Below are positions 33,857 through 42,422 of a DNA stretch of 64,000 nt, in pieces. The translations under genes were made by a program, and so were the position numbers. Numbering within the stretch: position 1 is the stretch's first letter; the number at the start of each line of letters is the position of its first letter. This DNA is from an uncultured Dialister sp. (GTDB lineage: Bacteria; Bacillota; Negativicutes; Veillonellales; Dialisteraceae): contig CABQAR010000003.1 in assembly GCA_902462205.1 (NCBI GenBank), positions 1 through 64,000 of the forward strand, given 5' to 3'. The notes beneath the pieces were generated by a model. That model made no database searches and was not told the origin of the DNA. It saw nothing but the letters and a program-made list of their open reading frames with translations.

Positions 33857-34762
33857 ATGATTGTCGGCGGCATTGAGGCTGGCGGAACGAAGATCGTTTT
33901 CGGCGTGGCGGAGCTTGAGAACGGACAGGTGAGGATACTTGACCGCCGGCAGATGCCTACGGAAACAGCGGACGTATCCATTCCGAAACTGGCCAGGTAT
34001 TTTTCAGATAAAGATATAGAGTCGCTGGGGATCGCTTCCTTCGGACCGCTTGATCTGCGGAAGGAATCTCCGACCTATGGCTATGTGAAGGCGACGCCCA
34101 AGAAGGGATGGGAGGAAACGGATTTCGTCCGTCCTTTTGCAGATGGCCTCCGTGTTCCCGTCAATTTTGACACGGATGTGAACGGGGCGGTTCTGGGCGA
34201 GGTGTGCCACGGCGCGGCCAAAGGCTGCGATTCTGCTTTGTACATGACGGTCGGTACGGGGATCGGCGCAGGCATATGGATGAATGGCGGACTTGTCCAT
34301 GGACTCGTCCATCCGGAAGCAGGCCATATGCTCGTCCTGCCGCATCCGAAAGACGTTTATAAAGGCAGCTGCCGTTTTCATTGCGATGAGGACGGACGGT
34401 CCTGCTGCCTGGAAGGACTGGCGTCCGGCCCGGCCATTTCTGGACGGTGGGGGCGGCCGGGGAATGAACTGGCAGAGCGCCCGGAAGTGTGGGAGCTGGA
34501 AGTGTTTTATCTGGCGCAGGGGATTTCCAATCTTGTATTTTCCGTCTCCCCGGAGAAAATCATCCTTGGTGGAGGCGTTATGCATCAGGCGTCTTTATTT
34601 CCCCTGATACGGAAAAGGGTGAAGGAGCTTCTGGGCGGATATATCCGCTGCGAAGAGCTTTTTTCCTCGATGGAGGAGTATATCGTTCCTCCTCTTCTTG
34701 GTGATGACGCGGGACTAATAGGTGCTTTTGAACTGGCCCGGCAGGTTTGGAGCAGGCAATAA
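33857..34762 (+). CDS. ROK-family fructokinase-like sugar kinase
   Basis: Phosphorylates a hexose, most likely fructose, at the expense of ATP. The 301-aa protein starts with the ATP-site GGIEAGGTKIVFG. It has the catalytic Asp in FDTDVNGAVLGE and the ROK signature GTGIGAGIWMNGGLVHGLVH. The zinc-binding loop of ROK fructokinases is present (HPEAGH, then GSCRFH and CCLEGLASGPA). It resembles ScrK/GmuE proteins. Start 33857 follows GGGAGCGGGG. It is 26 nt after the vWA gene and closed by a terminator. Confidence 0.84.
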   Translation: MIVGGIEAGGTKIVFGVAELENGQVRILDRRQMPTETADVSIPKLARYFSDKDIESLGIASFGPLDLRKESPTYGYVKATPKKGWEETDFVRPFADGLRVPVNFDTDVNGAVLGEVCHGAAKGCDSALYMTVGTGIGAGIWMNGGLVHGLVHPEAGHMLVLPHPKDVYKGSCRFHCDEDGRSCCLEGLASGPAISGRWGRPGNELAERPEVWELEVFYLAQGISNLVFSVSPEKIILGGGVMHQASLFPLIRKRVKELLGGYIRCEELFSSMEEYIVPPLLGDDAGLIGAFELARQVWSRQ

Positions 34763-34802
34763 AAAAGAACTTTCTGTGTATTTCAGAAAGTTCTTTTTAT
34801 TT
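34761..34802. terminator. Bidirectional terminator between the sugar kinase and lpxA
   Basis: AAAAAGAACTTTCTG pairs with CAGAAAGTTCTTTTT, with A/T runs on both sides. It serves the convergent genes that end at 34762 and 34804. Confidence 0.9.
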
Positions 34803-34803
34803 T

Positions 34804-35628
34804 TTACTGGCGCTGGCTTTTATCTCTTGTACGGCAGAGTCCGCGGTCGCAGTTGCGGAGGAACCGGAGGAGATGTTCTATTTCCGGGGTCGGTGGGAAG
34901 TCCTGTTCCATTTCATGGATGGCTTCAGATAATTTCAGGCCGGAACGGAAAATGGTGCGATAGGCTTTTCTCAGCCACAGCTTGACTTCGGGGGTGATAT
35001 TGTTTCTAGACAGCCCGACGCTGTTCAGCCCGACGACGCGGGACGGATTTCCGTCAACGATCACGAAGGGGCACACGTCCTGTACGACCTTGGACATGCC
35101 GCCAACCATGGCGCAGGCGCCGATTTTCACAAACTGGTGGAGGCCGCTCATGCCGCCGATGACCGCATGGTCTTCCACGGTAACGTGGCCGGCTGCTCCG
35201 GAAAAGCTGGACATGACGATATAGTCACCGAAGTTGCAGTTATGTGCCACATGGGTGTAGGCCTGGAGCATATTGTGAGAACCAATGCGGGTCTCGCAGT
35301 TTTCTCCGGTCGCACGATGGATGGTGACATATTCACGGAATTTATTATCATCGCCGATGACGACAGTGCTGTATTCGTCATCGAATTTCAAATCCTGCGG
35401 ATCTTCACCGATGACGGCGTGCGGATATATATGGTTGTTTTTGCCCATGCGGACATTTTTCGCAATCACAGCATGTGCGCCGATGATGGAGCCTTCTCCG
35501 ATTTCACAGTTCGGCCCGATGACGGCGTAGGGCCCGATCACAACGTTTTTATGAAGGATGGCGGTGGGATCTATGACCGCCGTGTTGTGGATTTCAGGCT
35601 CTGCTGATTTGATGACTTTTAATTCCAT
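34804..35628 (-). CDS. lpxA: UDP-N-acetylglucosamine acyltransferase
   Basis: First step of lipid A synthesis: transfers a 3-hydroxyacyl chain from acyl-ACP to UDP-GlcNAc in the cytoplasm. The 274-aa protein has the left-handed beta-helix hexapeptide repeats (for example VVIGPYAVIGPNCEIGEGSI), the catalytic His in YTHVAHNC, the GGMSGLHQFVKIG block and the C-terminal helical domain. GGGAGA precedes the ATG. It is the last gene of the lpxC-fabZ-lpxA set and shows that the organism has an outer membrane with LPS. Confidence 0.96.
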   Translation of the reverse strand: MELKVIKSAEPEIHNTAVIDPTAILHKNVVIGPYAVIGPNCEIGEGSIIGAHAVIAKNVRMGKNNHIYPHAVIGEDPQDLKFDDEYSTVVIGDDNKFREYVTIHRATGENCETRIGSHNMLQAYTHVAHNCNFGDYIVMSSFSGAAGHVTVEDHAVIGGMSGLHQFVKIGACAMVGGMSKVVQDVCPFVIVDGNPSRVVGLNSVGLSRNNITPEVKLWLRKAYRTIFRSGLKLSEAIHEMEQDFPPTPEIEHLLRFLRNCDRGLCRTRDKSQRQ

Positions 35629-35826
35629 TCTCCCAATTCCCCTTTGGCAGCAGGCAAAATTGTCTGTTGTAGATTTTGATACATACTATTCTTCTTTATA
35701 TATACATCGGAAAGCCCGTTTTGAAATAAAACAGTAGCATTCGGGAAATATATATAATTTTCTTATTATTCTGCTTCTATCCTTTTGAAATCGTCAGTTT
35801 TTAACCGATTTCATAATTTAAAAATC

Positions 35827-36282
35827 TTATTTCTTTTCTCCTGCCGCGTTTTCCGGATCAGCCAGATAGAACAGGAAATCCGCAGAAGCCTTGAAGGTGT
35901 CCCCTACATGGCATTCGCAGTGTACTTTGCCCATGCGGCCGACGATCTTCGTGATGACCGCCTTGGTGACGAGCTGGTCTCCTGGGCGGACGGGGGAACG
36001 GAAACGGACCTTGTCCATGCCGGTGAACATCGGAATGAGCCCCCTGTTTTCTTCCGGGTACTGGAGGGCGACGCCGCCGACCTGCGCCATGGCTTCACAG
36101 ATAAGGACGCCGGGCATGATCGGATGGCCCGGGAAATGTCCCTGGAAAAACGGTTCGTTCATGGTGACGGATTTCACGCCGACGGCGTAATCCATCGGTA
36201 CAAGTTCGGTGATTTTATCGACCAGCAGCATCGGATAGCGATGGGGCAGGATTTCCATGATTTCTTCAATATTCAATTCCAT
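35827..36282 (-). CDS. fabZ: 3-hydroxyacyl-ACP dehydratase FabZ
   Basis: Dehydrates 3-hydroxyacyl-ACP in fatty-acid elongation, competing with LpxA for substrate. The 151-aa protein has the hot-dog fold motifs LPHRYPMLLVDKI and FFQGHFPGHPIMPGVLICEA with the catalytic His and Glu. It follows lpxC by 31 nt and precedes lpxA by 198 nt, an order common in Gram-negative bacteria. The gap to lpxA (35629-35826) is AT-rich and shows no gene. Confidence 0.96.
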   Translation of the reverse strand: MELNIEEIMEILPHRYPMLLVDKITELVPMDYAVGVKSVTMNEPFFQGHFPGHPIMPGVLICEAMAQVGGVALQYPEENRGLIPMFTGMDKVRFRSPVRPGDQLVTKAVITKIVGRMGKVHCECHVGDTFKASADFLFYLADPENAAGEKK

Positions 36283-36313
36283 AATTATGCCTCCTGAGTC
36301 AAGCTTTTTGCCG

Positions 36314-37162
36314 CTAAGGGCTTTGGTAACAAATTATTTTTTTCAATTCCATCAGTTTGGCGGCCAGCTCCGCATTCAGTTTGTGGCTGCCCAGAACGGA
36401 AATGATATGGGCCTGTATCGGACCGACGAGGGAAATGTCTCCTAAGATGTCAAGAATTTTATGACGGACAAGCTCGTCAGGGAATTTCAGCTTGGAAAGG
36501 CAGTCCGTTTCAGAATAAACGATGGCGTTTTCCAGCGTGCCGCCTTTTCCGAGCCCCATCTTCCGCATGGCGTCCAGCTCCCATGTGAAGCCGATGGTGC
36601 GGGAGGGGGCGATTTCCCTGATATAGGTGTCCGCGTCGATCGTAAAATCTTTCATCTGCGTGCCTAAAAGCGGATGGGGATTGATCGAGGTGAATGTGAT
36701 GCGGAGACCGTCATAGGGGAGGGCGGTGATGAATTTATTATCCTCGTATACGGCTACGCTCGTATCCAGAGTCAGTACGTCGATTTCTTTCTCCTGCTTT
36801 TCAATCCCTGCTTCCTGGATCATGTTGGAGAATGTGAGGGCGCCTCCGTCAGCAACGGGCGGTTCCGGCGAATCCATTTCCAAAATGCAATTGTCCACGT
36901 GGAGGGCATACAGGGCGGAGAGCAGATGCTCCACGGTGAACACCTTGGCCGCTCCCCGTTCAAGGGTGGTGGCGCGGAGCGTGCTTGTCACAAATTCGCT
37001 TTTCGCAGGCACTTCCGGACAGCCGTCCAGATCCATGCGCCTGAAAATGATTCCGCGGCCAGCCGGAGCAGGGCGCATCGTCAGTGTGACGGGCATGCCT
37101 GAATGAAGTCCGTCCCCTTTAAAAGAAACGGACCTGCCGATCGTATATTGGTTTCTTTTCAA
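36314..37162 (-). CDS. lpxC: UDP-3-O-acyl-N-acetylglucosamine deacetylase
   Basis: Zinc-dependent committed step of lipid A synthesis. The 282-aa length is normal. The zinc site and active site are visible: FTVEHLLSALYALHVDNC (first His), and RHKILDILGDISLVG with the His/Asp pair and the catalytic His following in QAHIISVLGSHKLN. The N-terminal GRSVSFKGDGLHSG is typical. It heads the minus-strand unit lpxC-fabZ-lpxA. Confidence 0.96.
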   Translation of the reverse strand: MKRNQYTIGRSVSFKGDGLHSGMPVTLTMRPAPAGRGIIFRRMDLDGCPEVPAKSEFVTSTLRATTLERGAAKVFTVEHLLSALYALHVDNCILEMDSPEPPVADGGALTFSNMIQEAGIEKQEKEIDVLTLDTSVAVYEDNKFITALPYDGLRITFTSINPHPLLGTQMKDFTIDADTYIREIAPSRTIGFTWELDAMRKMGLGKGGTLENAIVYSETDCLSKLKFPDELVRHKILDILGDISLVGPIQAHIISVLGSHKLNAELAAKLMELKKIICYQSP

Positions 37163-37294
37163 GATAAAATCCTTTCAAGAACGATGTAATCATGATGCTA
37201 ATAACTTATTATACAGCGAGTTGACCGTAAGTACAAATCGAAAAAGTTAATGAAAAACAGGAGTGAAATGCATTTTTTTAGAGGAAGGAAAAAT

Positions 37295-37329
37295 AAAAAC
37301 AGCGGCTATAAAAATCATGGAACCGCTGT
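37295..37329 (-). terminator. Terminator after the small membrane protein gene
   Basis: On the minus strand ACAGCGG and CCGCTGT enclose a 17-nt loop and are followed by TTTTTATTTTT. It separates this gene from lpxC. Confidence 0.8.
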
Positions 37330-37338
37330 CTTCATAAA

Positions 37339-37611
37339 TTAAGAATGCTTCTGCATCATTTTCCTTATCCGCGCCCGCCTCTGCCGGGCGGCCGCCTCGT
37401 CAATGATGATGTGGTGCCCTGCGCCGGTGACAAGCTCTTTCGGTTTGATTGCGGACGGTTTATTTCTGCCAAAGCGGCGATAATCGAAACCGCCTCCAAG
37501 GGAACAGTCCGCGCAATCCGCACCGACCGCGCCCTTCCACATCTTATATAAGGAATATATAAACCAAGAAGCGATCAAGAGAATAAGAAAAGTTATGATG
37601 ATATTGTTCAT
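37339..37611 (-). CDS. Small membrane protein with a CxxC motif, 90 aa
   Basis: One N-terminal membrane segment (IIITFLILLIASWFIYSLYK), then a short cysteine motif (GADCADCSLGG) and a basic, soluble tail (RQRRARIRKMMQKHS). The layout resembles FeoB-associated Cys-rich membrane proteins, but the tail is longer and no feo genes are nearby. GGAGG precedes the start by about 7 nt. It forms a single-gene unit with its own terminator. Function unknown. Confidence 0.6.
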   Translation of the reverse strand: MNNIIITFLILLIASWFIYSLYKMWKGAVGADCADCSLGGGFDYRRFGRNKPSAIKPKELVTGAGHHIIIDEAAARQRRARIRKMMQKHS

Positions 37612-37807
37612 AAAGGCCTCCTGTAAAATATTTTATGTTAGCATTATAACATATGAATGTACAGGCAAGAGAAAAAATATCGGCTCATCAAAGTTTTCCG
37701 CGGAATGATATAATGACCATAGCTTATCAGTGAGAGTCCGGGCGATGCCTTCCTGTGGATTTCCATTCACAGTCCTGTCCGGGCCTATATAAAGAAAGGT
37801 GAAATCA

Positions 37808-38611
37808 TTGGATACGATTTTATTGGAAAAACAAAAAGCGCTCGAAGCGCATCTGAAAGGACTGGGATCCGTGGCCGTGGCATTTTCCGGCGGCGTGGAT
37901 TCCACATTCCTGCTCTATGAGGCCCATAAGGTGCTGGGGGATAAGGCAATCGCAGTGACGATGCGGCTGAATTCCGTTCCTGAAAGGGAGCTGGCAGAGG
38001 CAAAAGAATTCTGCGAAAAGGAAAATATCCGCCAGATCATTGTCGCAAGGGATCAGTTCCGGATCGACGGGTTTGCGGAAAATCCGAAAGACCGCTGTTA
38101 TATCTGCAAGTCGTATTTATTTTCTTCCCTGCAGTCACTGGCGGAAGAAAACGGTATTTCCCACATCATTGACGGAACGAATTTCAGCGACATCGGTGGT
38201 TATCGCCCGGGGTTGAAAGCGCTGGCGGAACTCGGCGTCATCAGTCCGCTGAAGGAGGCGGAGCTGACGAAGGAGGAAATACGGGCGTTATCAAAGGAGG
38301 AGGGACTTCCTACGTGGAGCAAGCCGTCCTTCGCCTGTCTGGCAACGCGGTTTCCTTATGGCGAACGGCTGACGGAAGAAAATCTGCGCCGTGTGGAAGC
38401 AGCGGAACAGTTTTTGTTTGATCTCGGTTTTTCACAGTTCCGTGTCCGCAGCCATGGGCAGATCGCAAGGATAGAAGTGCTTCCGCAGGAGCTTGACCGA
38501 CTGCTGGAACAGAGAAAAGCGGTGGCGGAAGTTTTGAAACGATTGGGATTTATGTATATCACGATGGATCTGGAGGGGTTCCGCTCCGGCTCCATGGATG
38601 CGCAGAAATAG
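37808..38611 (+). CDS. larE: ATP-dependent sacrificial sulfur transferase LarE
   Basis: Adds sulfur to the pyridinium dicarboxylate precursor during nickel-pincer cofactor synthesis. The PP-loop ATPase motif AFSGGVDSTFL is intact. Cys177 (SFACLATRFPYG) lies where L. plantarum LarE has its sacrificial Cys176. A further CxxC pair (Cys97 and Cys100, DRCYICKSYLF) gives the three-cysteine pattern of iron-sulfur LarE proteins such as that of Thermotoga, which would allow catalytic sulfur transfer. The 267-aa form starts at TTG 37808, preceded by AAAGGTG; a GTG at 37799 is the alternative. larB follows 31 nt downstream. Confidence 0.87.
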   Translation: MDTILLEKQKALEAHLKGLGSVAVAFSGGVDSTFLLYEAHKVLGDKAIAVTMRLNSVPERELAEAKEFCEKENIRQIIVARDQFRIDGFAENPKDRCYICKSYLFSSLQSLAEENGISHIIDGTNFSDIGGYRPGLKALAELGVISPLKEAELTKEEIRALSKEEGLPTWSKPSFACLATRFPYGERLTEENLRRVEAAEQFLFDLGFSQFRVRSHGQIARIEVLPQELDRLLEQRKAVAEVLKRLGFMYITMDLEGFRSGSMDAQK

Positions 38612-38642
38612 GAAAGACAGACCGACAGGGAGTTTTCTTGAA

Positions 38643-39416
38643 ATGACGGATATCAAAGAAATATTGCAGAAGGTGCGGGACGGGGAAATGGAAATAGAGG
38701 CGGCGGAAGAATATTTCCGCGCCAATCCTGCCAACCGCCCCTATGAAGAGCTTGGCTATGCGAAGCTGGATACGGACAGGAAAAAACGTTCCGGCTTTGC
38801 GGAAGTGGTCTACTGCCAGGGAAAATCGGATGCGTTCCTTCCGGGAGTGTTCAGGAAGCTGTACGAGGTGGAAGGAGAGGTTTTCGGGACGAGGGCGTCT
38901 CCTCATCAGTACGAGCTGGTGAAGGAGGTCATTCCCGATATTTCCTACGACCCCGTTTCCCGTGTGCTGAAGCTGGAGAAGCCGGGGAAGGAGCATATCG
39001 GATGCGTGGCCGTCTGTACCGGCGGCACGGCGGATATTTCCGTGGCGGAGGAAGCGGCGCAGACCGCGGAATATTTCGGCACCCATGTGGAACGGATCTA
39101 TGATGTGGGCGTCAGCGGCATCCATCGGATCCTGTCCAAGGAAACGATGATCAGGGACGCCAACTGCGTGATCGCCGTGGCAGGCATGGAAGGGGCGCTG
39201 GCCTCCGTCATCGGCGGACTGGTCGGAAATCCTGTCATCGCGGTGCCGACTTCCGTGGGTTATGGGGCAAGCTTCCACGGACTGTCCGCGCTTCTGACGA
39301 TGATCAATTCCTGTGCGAATGGAATCGTGACGGTCAATATAGATAACGGCTTCGGCGCCGGATATGTGGCGACACAGATCAACCGGCTGGCGGAAAGAGG
39401 GAAAATCAATGGATAA
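38643..39416 (+). CDS. larB: Nickel-pincer cofactor biosynthesis protein LarB
   Basis: Carboxylates and hydrolyses nicotinic acid adenine dinucleotide to start pincer cofactor synthesis. The 257-aa protein has an N-terminal helical part and a PurE-like C-terminal domain (CVAVCTGGTADISVAEEAAQ and NPVIAVPTSVGYGASFHGLS). The start ATG 38643 has GGGAG somewhat far upstream; the family length supports it. It overlaps larC by 8 nt, so expression of the lar genes is coupled. Confidence 0.9.
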   Translation: MTDIKEILQKVRDGEMEIEAAEEYFRANPANRPYEELGYAKLDTDRKKRSGFAEVVYCQGKSDAFLPGVFRKLYEVEGEVFGTRASPHQYELVKEVIPDISYDPVSRVLKLEKPGKEHIGCVAVCTGGTADISVAEEAAQTAEYFGTHVERIYDVGVSGIHRILSKETMIRDANCVIAVAGMEGALASVIGGLVGNPVIAVPTSVGYGASFHGLSALLTMINSCANGIVTVNIDNGFGAGYVATQINRLAERGKING

Positions 39417-40761
39417 AAAAATATATCTGGACTGCGGTTCGGGAATCAGCGGCGACATGTTCGTCGCAGCCATGCTTGATCTGGGCGCGGACAGGGAGGC
39501 GCTGCAGAAAGCCCTCCGTTCCATTCCTGACAAGGGGTTCCGGACGGAAATCACAAGGGTGAAGAAATCGGGCATCGACTGCTGTGATTTCAACGTCATC
39601 CTCGATGAAGAGCATGAAAACCATGACCATGACATGGAGTATCTGTATGGCCCGTCACCGGCGGCGCATGTTCATGGGGAAAATACGGAAGGCCATCCTC
39701 ATTGCCACGATGGAGAGCATGGACATGACGGACACCACTGCCATTGCCATGGAAACGGGGAAGGACACGGTCATGAATCCCATCACGGACATCATGCTCA
39801 TCGGGGTTTGAATGAAATCAACGAAATCATTTCCCGCTGTGACATGACAGAGGGGGCAAGGGAAATTGCTTATCGGATTTTCCGAATCATCGGGGAGGCG
39901 GAAGCAAAGGCGCATGACCTGCCCGTGGAAGAAGTCCATTTCCATGAAGTGGGCGCGCTGGATTCCATCGTGGACGTGGTTTCTGCCGCCGTGACCTTTG
40001 ACAGCCTCGGTATCCGGGAAGTCATTGTTCCGAAATTATCGGAAGGGACAGGTTCTGTCCGCTGCCAGCACGGCGTGATGCCCATTCCCGTGCCTGCGAC
40101 CGTGAATATCACCGCTGCTTACCATATCCCGCTCCAAATCATGGATGCGGAAGGCGAATACGTTACGCCCACCGGAGCGGCGATCGTGGCGGCGATCTGC
40201 ACCGGCCATGCACTGCCCGAAAGCTTCGTCATCCATAAGACCGGGCTCGGTGCAGGAAAGAGAGCCTATACGCAGCGGTCGAACATCCTCCGTGCTTTTG
40301 TGATTGAAGGACAGGAAAACTCCGGCAGGGAAGAAATCGCAAAGCTGGAAACGGATATCGATGACTGCTCGGGAGAAGTGCTGGGCTACACGATGAAGCG
40401 CCTTTTCGAGGCGGGAGCGAAGGATGTGCATTATGCCCCCGTATTCATGAAGAAAAACCGCCCGGCATGGGAACTTTCCGTCATCTGCAGGAAAGAAGAC
40501 ATGGAAAAGCTGGAACAGGTCATCTTCGAAGAAACGACGACGATCGGCATCCGCGAAATGCCTGTCATGCGTTCGATCCTGGAACGGAAGGAAAAAGAAG
40601 TGGACACGGCATACGGAAAGGCGATGGTGAAAGGCGTGTCCTTGGGCAGCCATGTGAAATGGTATCCCGAGTATGAAACGGTCAAAACGCTCGCGGAAGA
40701 GAAGGGGGTGCCGTTTACGGACGTGTTTGACGCCGTGAAGCAGGCGGCAGGAAAAGAATAA
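39409..40761 (+). CDS. larC: Nickel-pincer cofactor nickel insertase LarC
   Basis: Inserts nickel into the dithio-pyridinium cofactor using CTP. The 450-aa protein begins YLDCGSGISGDMFVAAMLDL, carries a long His-rich nickel-handling stretch (about residues 66-133, with HCHDGEHGHDGHHCHCHG), and continues with VEEVHFHEVGALDSIVDVVS and the C-terminal domain (LETDIDDCSGEVLGYTMKRL). It is one uninterrupted frame, unlike L. plantarum larC, which needs a programmed frameshift. The ATG overlaps larB. No larA is in the window. Terminator at 40771. Confidence 0.92.
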   Translation: MDKKIYLDCGSGISGDMFVAAMLDLGADREALQKALRSIPDKGFRTEITRVKKSGIDCCDFNVILDEEHENHDHDMEYLYGPSPAAHVHGENTEGHPHCHDGEHGHDGHHCHCHGNGEGHGHESHHGHHAHRGLNEINEIISRCDMTEGAREIAYRIFRIIGEAEAKAHDLPVEEVHFHEVGALDSIVDVVSAAVTFDSLGIREVIVPKLSEGTGSVRCQHGVMPIPVPATVNITAAYHIPLQIMDAEGEYVTPTGAAIVAAICTGHALPESFVIHKTGLGAGKRAYTQRSNILRAFVIEGQENSGREEIAKLETDIDDCSGEVLGYTMKRLFEAGAKDVHYAPVFMKKNRPAWELSVICRKEDMEKLEQVIFEETTTIGIREMPVMRSILERKEKEVDTAYGKAMVKGVSLGSHVKWYPEYETVKTLAEEKGVPFTDVFDAVKQAAGKE

Positions 40762-40770
40762 AGGATAAAT

Positions 40771-40809
40771 AAAAAACAGCGGAGGAAATATTTCCATGCC
40801 GCTGTTTTT
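40771..40809. terminator. Bidirectional terminator between larC and znuB
   Basis: AAAAACAGCGG pairs with CCGCTGTTTTT across a 16-nt loop, with A/T runs on both sides. It serves the convergent larC and znuB. Confidence 0.88.
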
Positions 40810-40818
40810 GCTTGTCTG

Positions 40819-41610
40819 TCATTTGAATACGCGCCGTACGAGGATGGTGAGGATGAGGAGCCCTGCGGAAACGAGGGCGGTCACGCCGCCGGGAGCGGCG
40901 CCGATTTCGTAGGAAAGGAAAAATCCGCCGAGGATGCCGGCAAAGCTGTAAGCGAGAGATGCCAGAAACGTGTCACGGAACCCTCTTTTCAGCTGGAGCG
41001 CGGAAGCGACGGGCAGGGTGATCATGGAACTGATGACAAGGATGCCGACCGAACGGATGGAAACGGCGATGGCGGCGGCGACGAGAAAAGCGAAGATATA
41101 ATTGATGATCCGCACATGGACGCCGGCGATGCGCGCCGCTTCCTCATCATAAGCGATATAAACGAGCTGGTGGTAGAAAACGAACAGCGCGGCAGCGGAA
41201 GCAAGGCTGAGGAATCCGGTGACGGCCATATCCATGGGGCTGACGGTCAGGATGCTTCCAAATAAATAGGCATCCGCGTTGGCATGGAGCTTTCCGGAAG
41301 AAATCAGTGTCAGCGCGATGCCGACGGAAACAGAAAGGACGATGGAAAGGATCAGGTCCGTGTATTTCCTGAAATATTGGCGGAGAAACTCAATGGAAAC
41401 GCCGCCGACTGCGGTGAAAAAGAAAGAAGAAAGCACGGGACTGGCATGGAAAAGCAGGCCGAGCGTGACTCCGGCGAGAGAAGCGTGGGCCAGCGTGTCG
41501 CCGATCATGGAATACCGGCGGAGCACCAGGAAAATCCCGATGCAGGGGCAGAGAATGGCGATGCACACAGAAATGAGCAGCGCATTCCTCATGAAATCAT
41601 ATGCGAGCAT
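40819..41610 (-). CDS. znuB: Zinc ABC transporter permease ZnuB
   Basis: Inner-membrane channel of a high-affinity zinc (possibly manganese) importer, ABC-3 family. The 263-aa protein has about eight hydrophobic segments and the family blocks LVLRRYSMIGDTLAHASLAG and YIAYDEEAARIAGV. ATG 41610 follows AAGGAGGG; an upstream extension lacks a ribosome site. It overlaps znuC by 14 nt. Metal choice rests on the neighbouring ZnuA and is not settled by this sequence. Confidence 0.87.
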   Translation of the reverse strand: MLAYDFMRNALLISVCIAILCPCIGIFLVLRRYSMIGDTLAHASLAGVTLGLLFHASPVLSSFFFTAVGGVSIEFLRQYFRKYTDLILSIVLSVSVGIALTLISSGKLHANADAYLFGSILTVSPMDMAVTGFLSLASAAALFVFYHQLVYIAYDEEAARIAGVHVRIINYIFAFLVAAAIAVSIRSVGILVISSMITLPVASALQLKRGFRDTFLASLAYSFAGILGGFFLSYEIGAAPGGVTALVSAGLLILTILVRRVFK

Positions 41611-42265
41611 GGCCGCCCTCCTTTTTGATGAATTCCTCAATGTAATGGGATGCCGAGCACAGATGGCCGCGCCCATCGCTGATGTGGTAGAGCATGGTGG
41701 AATTGCGGACGGCCGCTTCCAGATTATGCTCCACGGAAAGGACGGTGAGCTGCCGTTCCCTGTTCAAGGAAGAAAGCGCATCATAAATATCCCGCTGGCT
41801 TTCGATATCGACGCCGGTGGAAGGCTCATCCAGAACGAGGAGGTCGGGATCTCCCATGAGCGCACGGGCGATCAGGACCTTCTGGTGCTGGCCGCCTGAC
41901 AGATTCCCCATCAGCGAACGGGAAAAACCTTCCATGCCTGTGAAGGACAGGATCTTTTCCACATCCATATGCTTCAGGCGGAGGAGCTTTCCGTAAGAAC
42001 GGATGACCTCGCGGACGGTGATCGGAAAATCCTTGTCCGCAAACGCCGCCTGCGGAACGTAACCGATCCGTGACGCTTTATTTTCGATGGCGCCGGCCGT
42101 GGGCGTGAGGAATCCCAGAATCAGCTTAAGAAGCGTGCTTTTTCCGCTTCCGTTATTTCCCACGATGGAAATATAATCCCCTCTGGAGATATCCAGACTG
42201 ATGTGCTCCAGTGTGCAGGACTCGCTTCCCATGTAAGAAAATGAGACATCTTTTATAGAAATCAT
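41597..42265 (-). CDS. znuC: Zinc ABC transporter ATPase ZnuC
   Basis: ATPase of the zinc importer, 222 aa. Motifs: Walker A GNNGSGKSTL, signature LSGGQHQKV, Walker B LLVLDEPSTGVD, and switch His SVEHNLEA. Its start lies close to the divergent znuA promoter, and the 157-bp gap between them carries a palindrome that suits a Zur-type repressor. It is the first gene of znuCB on the minus strand. Confidence 0.9.
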   Translation of the reverse strand: MISIKDVSFSYMGSESCTLEHISLDISRGDYISIVGNNGSGKSTLLKLILGFLTPTAGAIENKASRIGYVPQAAFADKDFPITVREVIRSYGKLLRLKHMDVEKILSFTGMEGFSRSLMGNLSGGQHQKVLIARALMGDPDLLVLDEPSTGVDIESQRDIYDALSSLNRERQLTVLSVEHNLEAAVRNSTMLYHISDGRGHLCSASHYIEEFIKKEGGHARI

Positions 42266-42361
42266 AACAATTCCTTTTTGAATGACCCGTCATAAATAAA
42301 AACATACCCTATTTTTATGGTAGCAAAAACTGTCAAATTTGACTTATATGATACTATAAAA

Positions 42362-42375
42362 ATGATTATAATCAT
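42362..42375. promoter_or_regulatory. Palindrome in the znuC-znuA divergent promoter (candidate Zur box)
   Basis: ATGATTATAATCAT is a perfect 14-bp palindrome 48 nt before the znuA start. It includes a TATAAT on both strands, so a bound repressor would block both promoters. Its TGATTATAATCA core resembles Fur/Zur/PerR-type sites, and a zinc importer is the expected Zur target. The identity of the regulator is inferred. Confidence 0.55.
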
Positions 42376-42422
42376 AATCTTATTTCAATTTAATTGTTAC
42401 TTAATTGTAAAAGGAGGCTCAT

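Noticed and set aside
37163..37807. Nickel-responsive riboswitch or tRNA-like structure upstream of larE
   Set aside because: Only a short imperfect hairpin (CTGTG and CACAG) and a repeated GTCCGGGC were seen; this is too little to support an RNA element.
39409..40761. Programmed frameshift splitting larC
   Set aside because: The frame is continuous from start to stop, so no frameshift is needed here.
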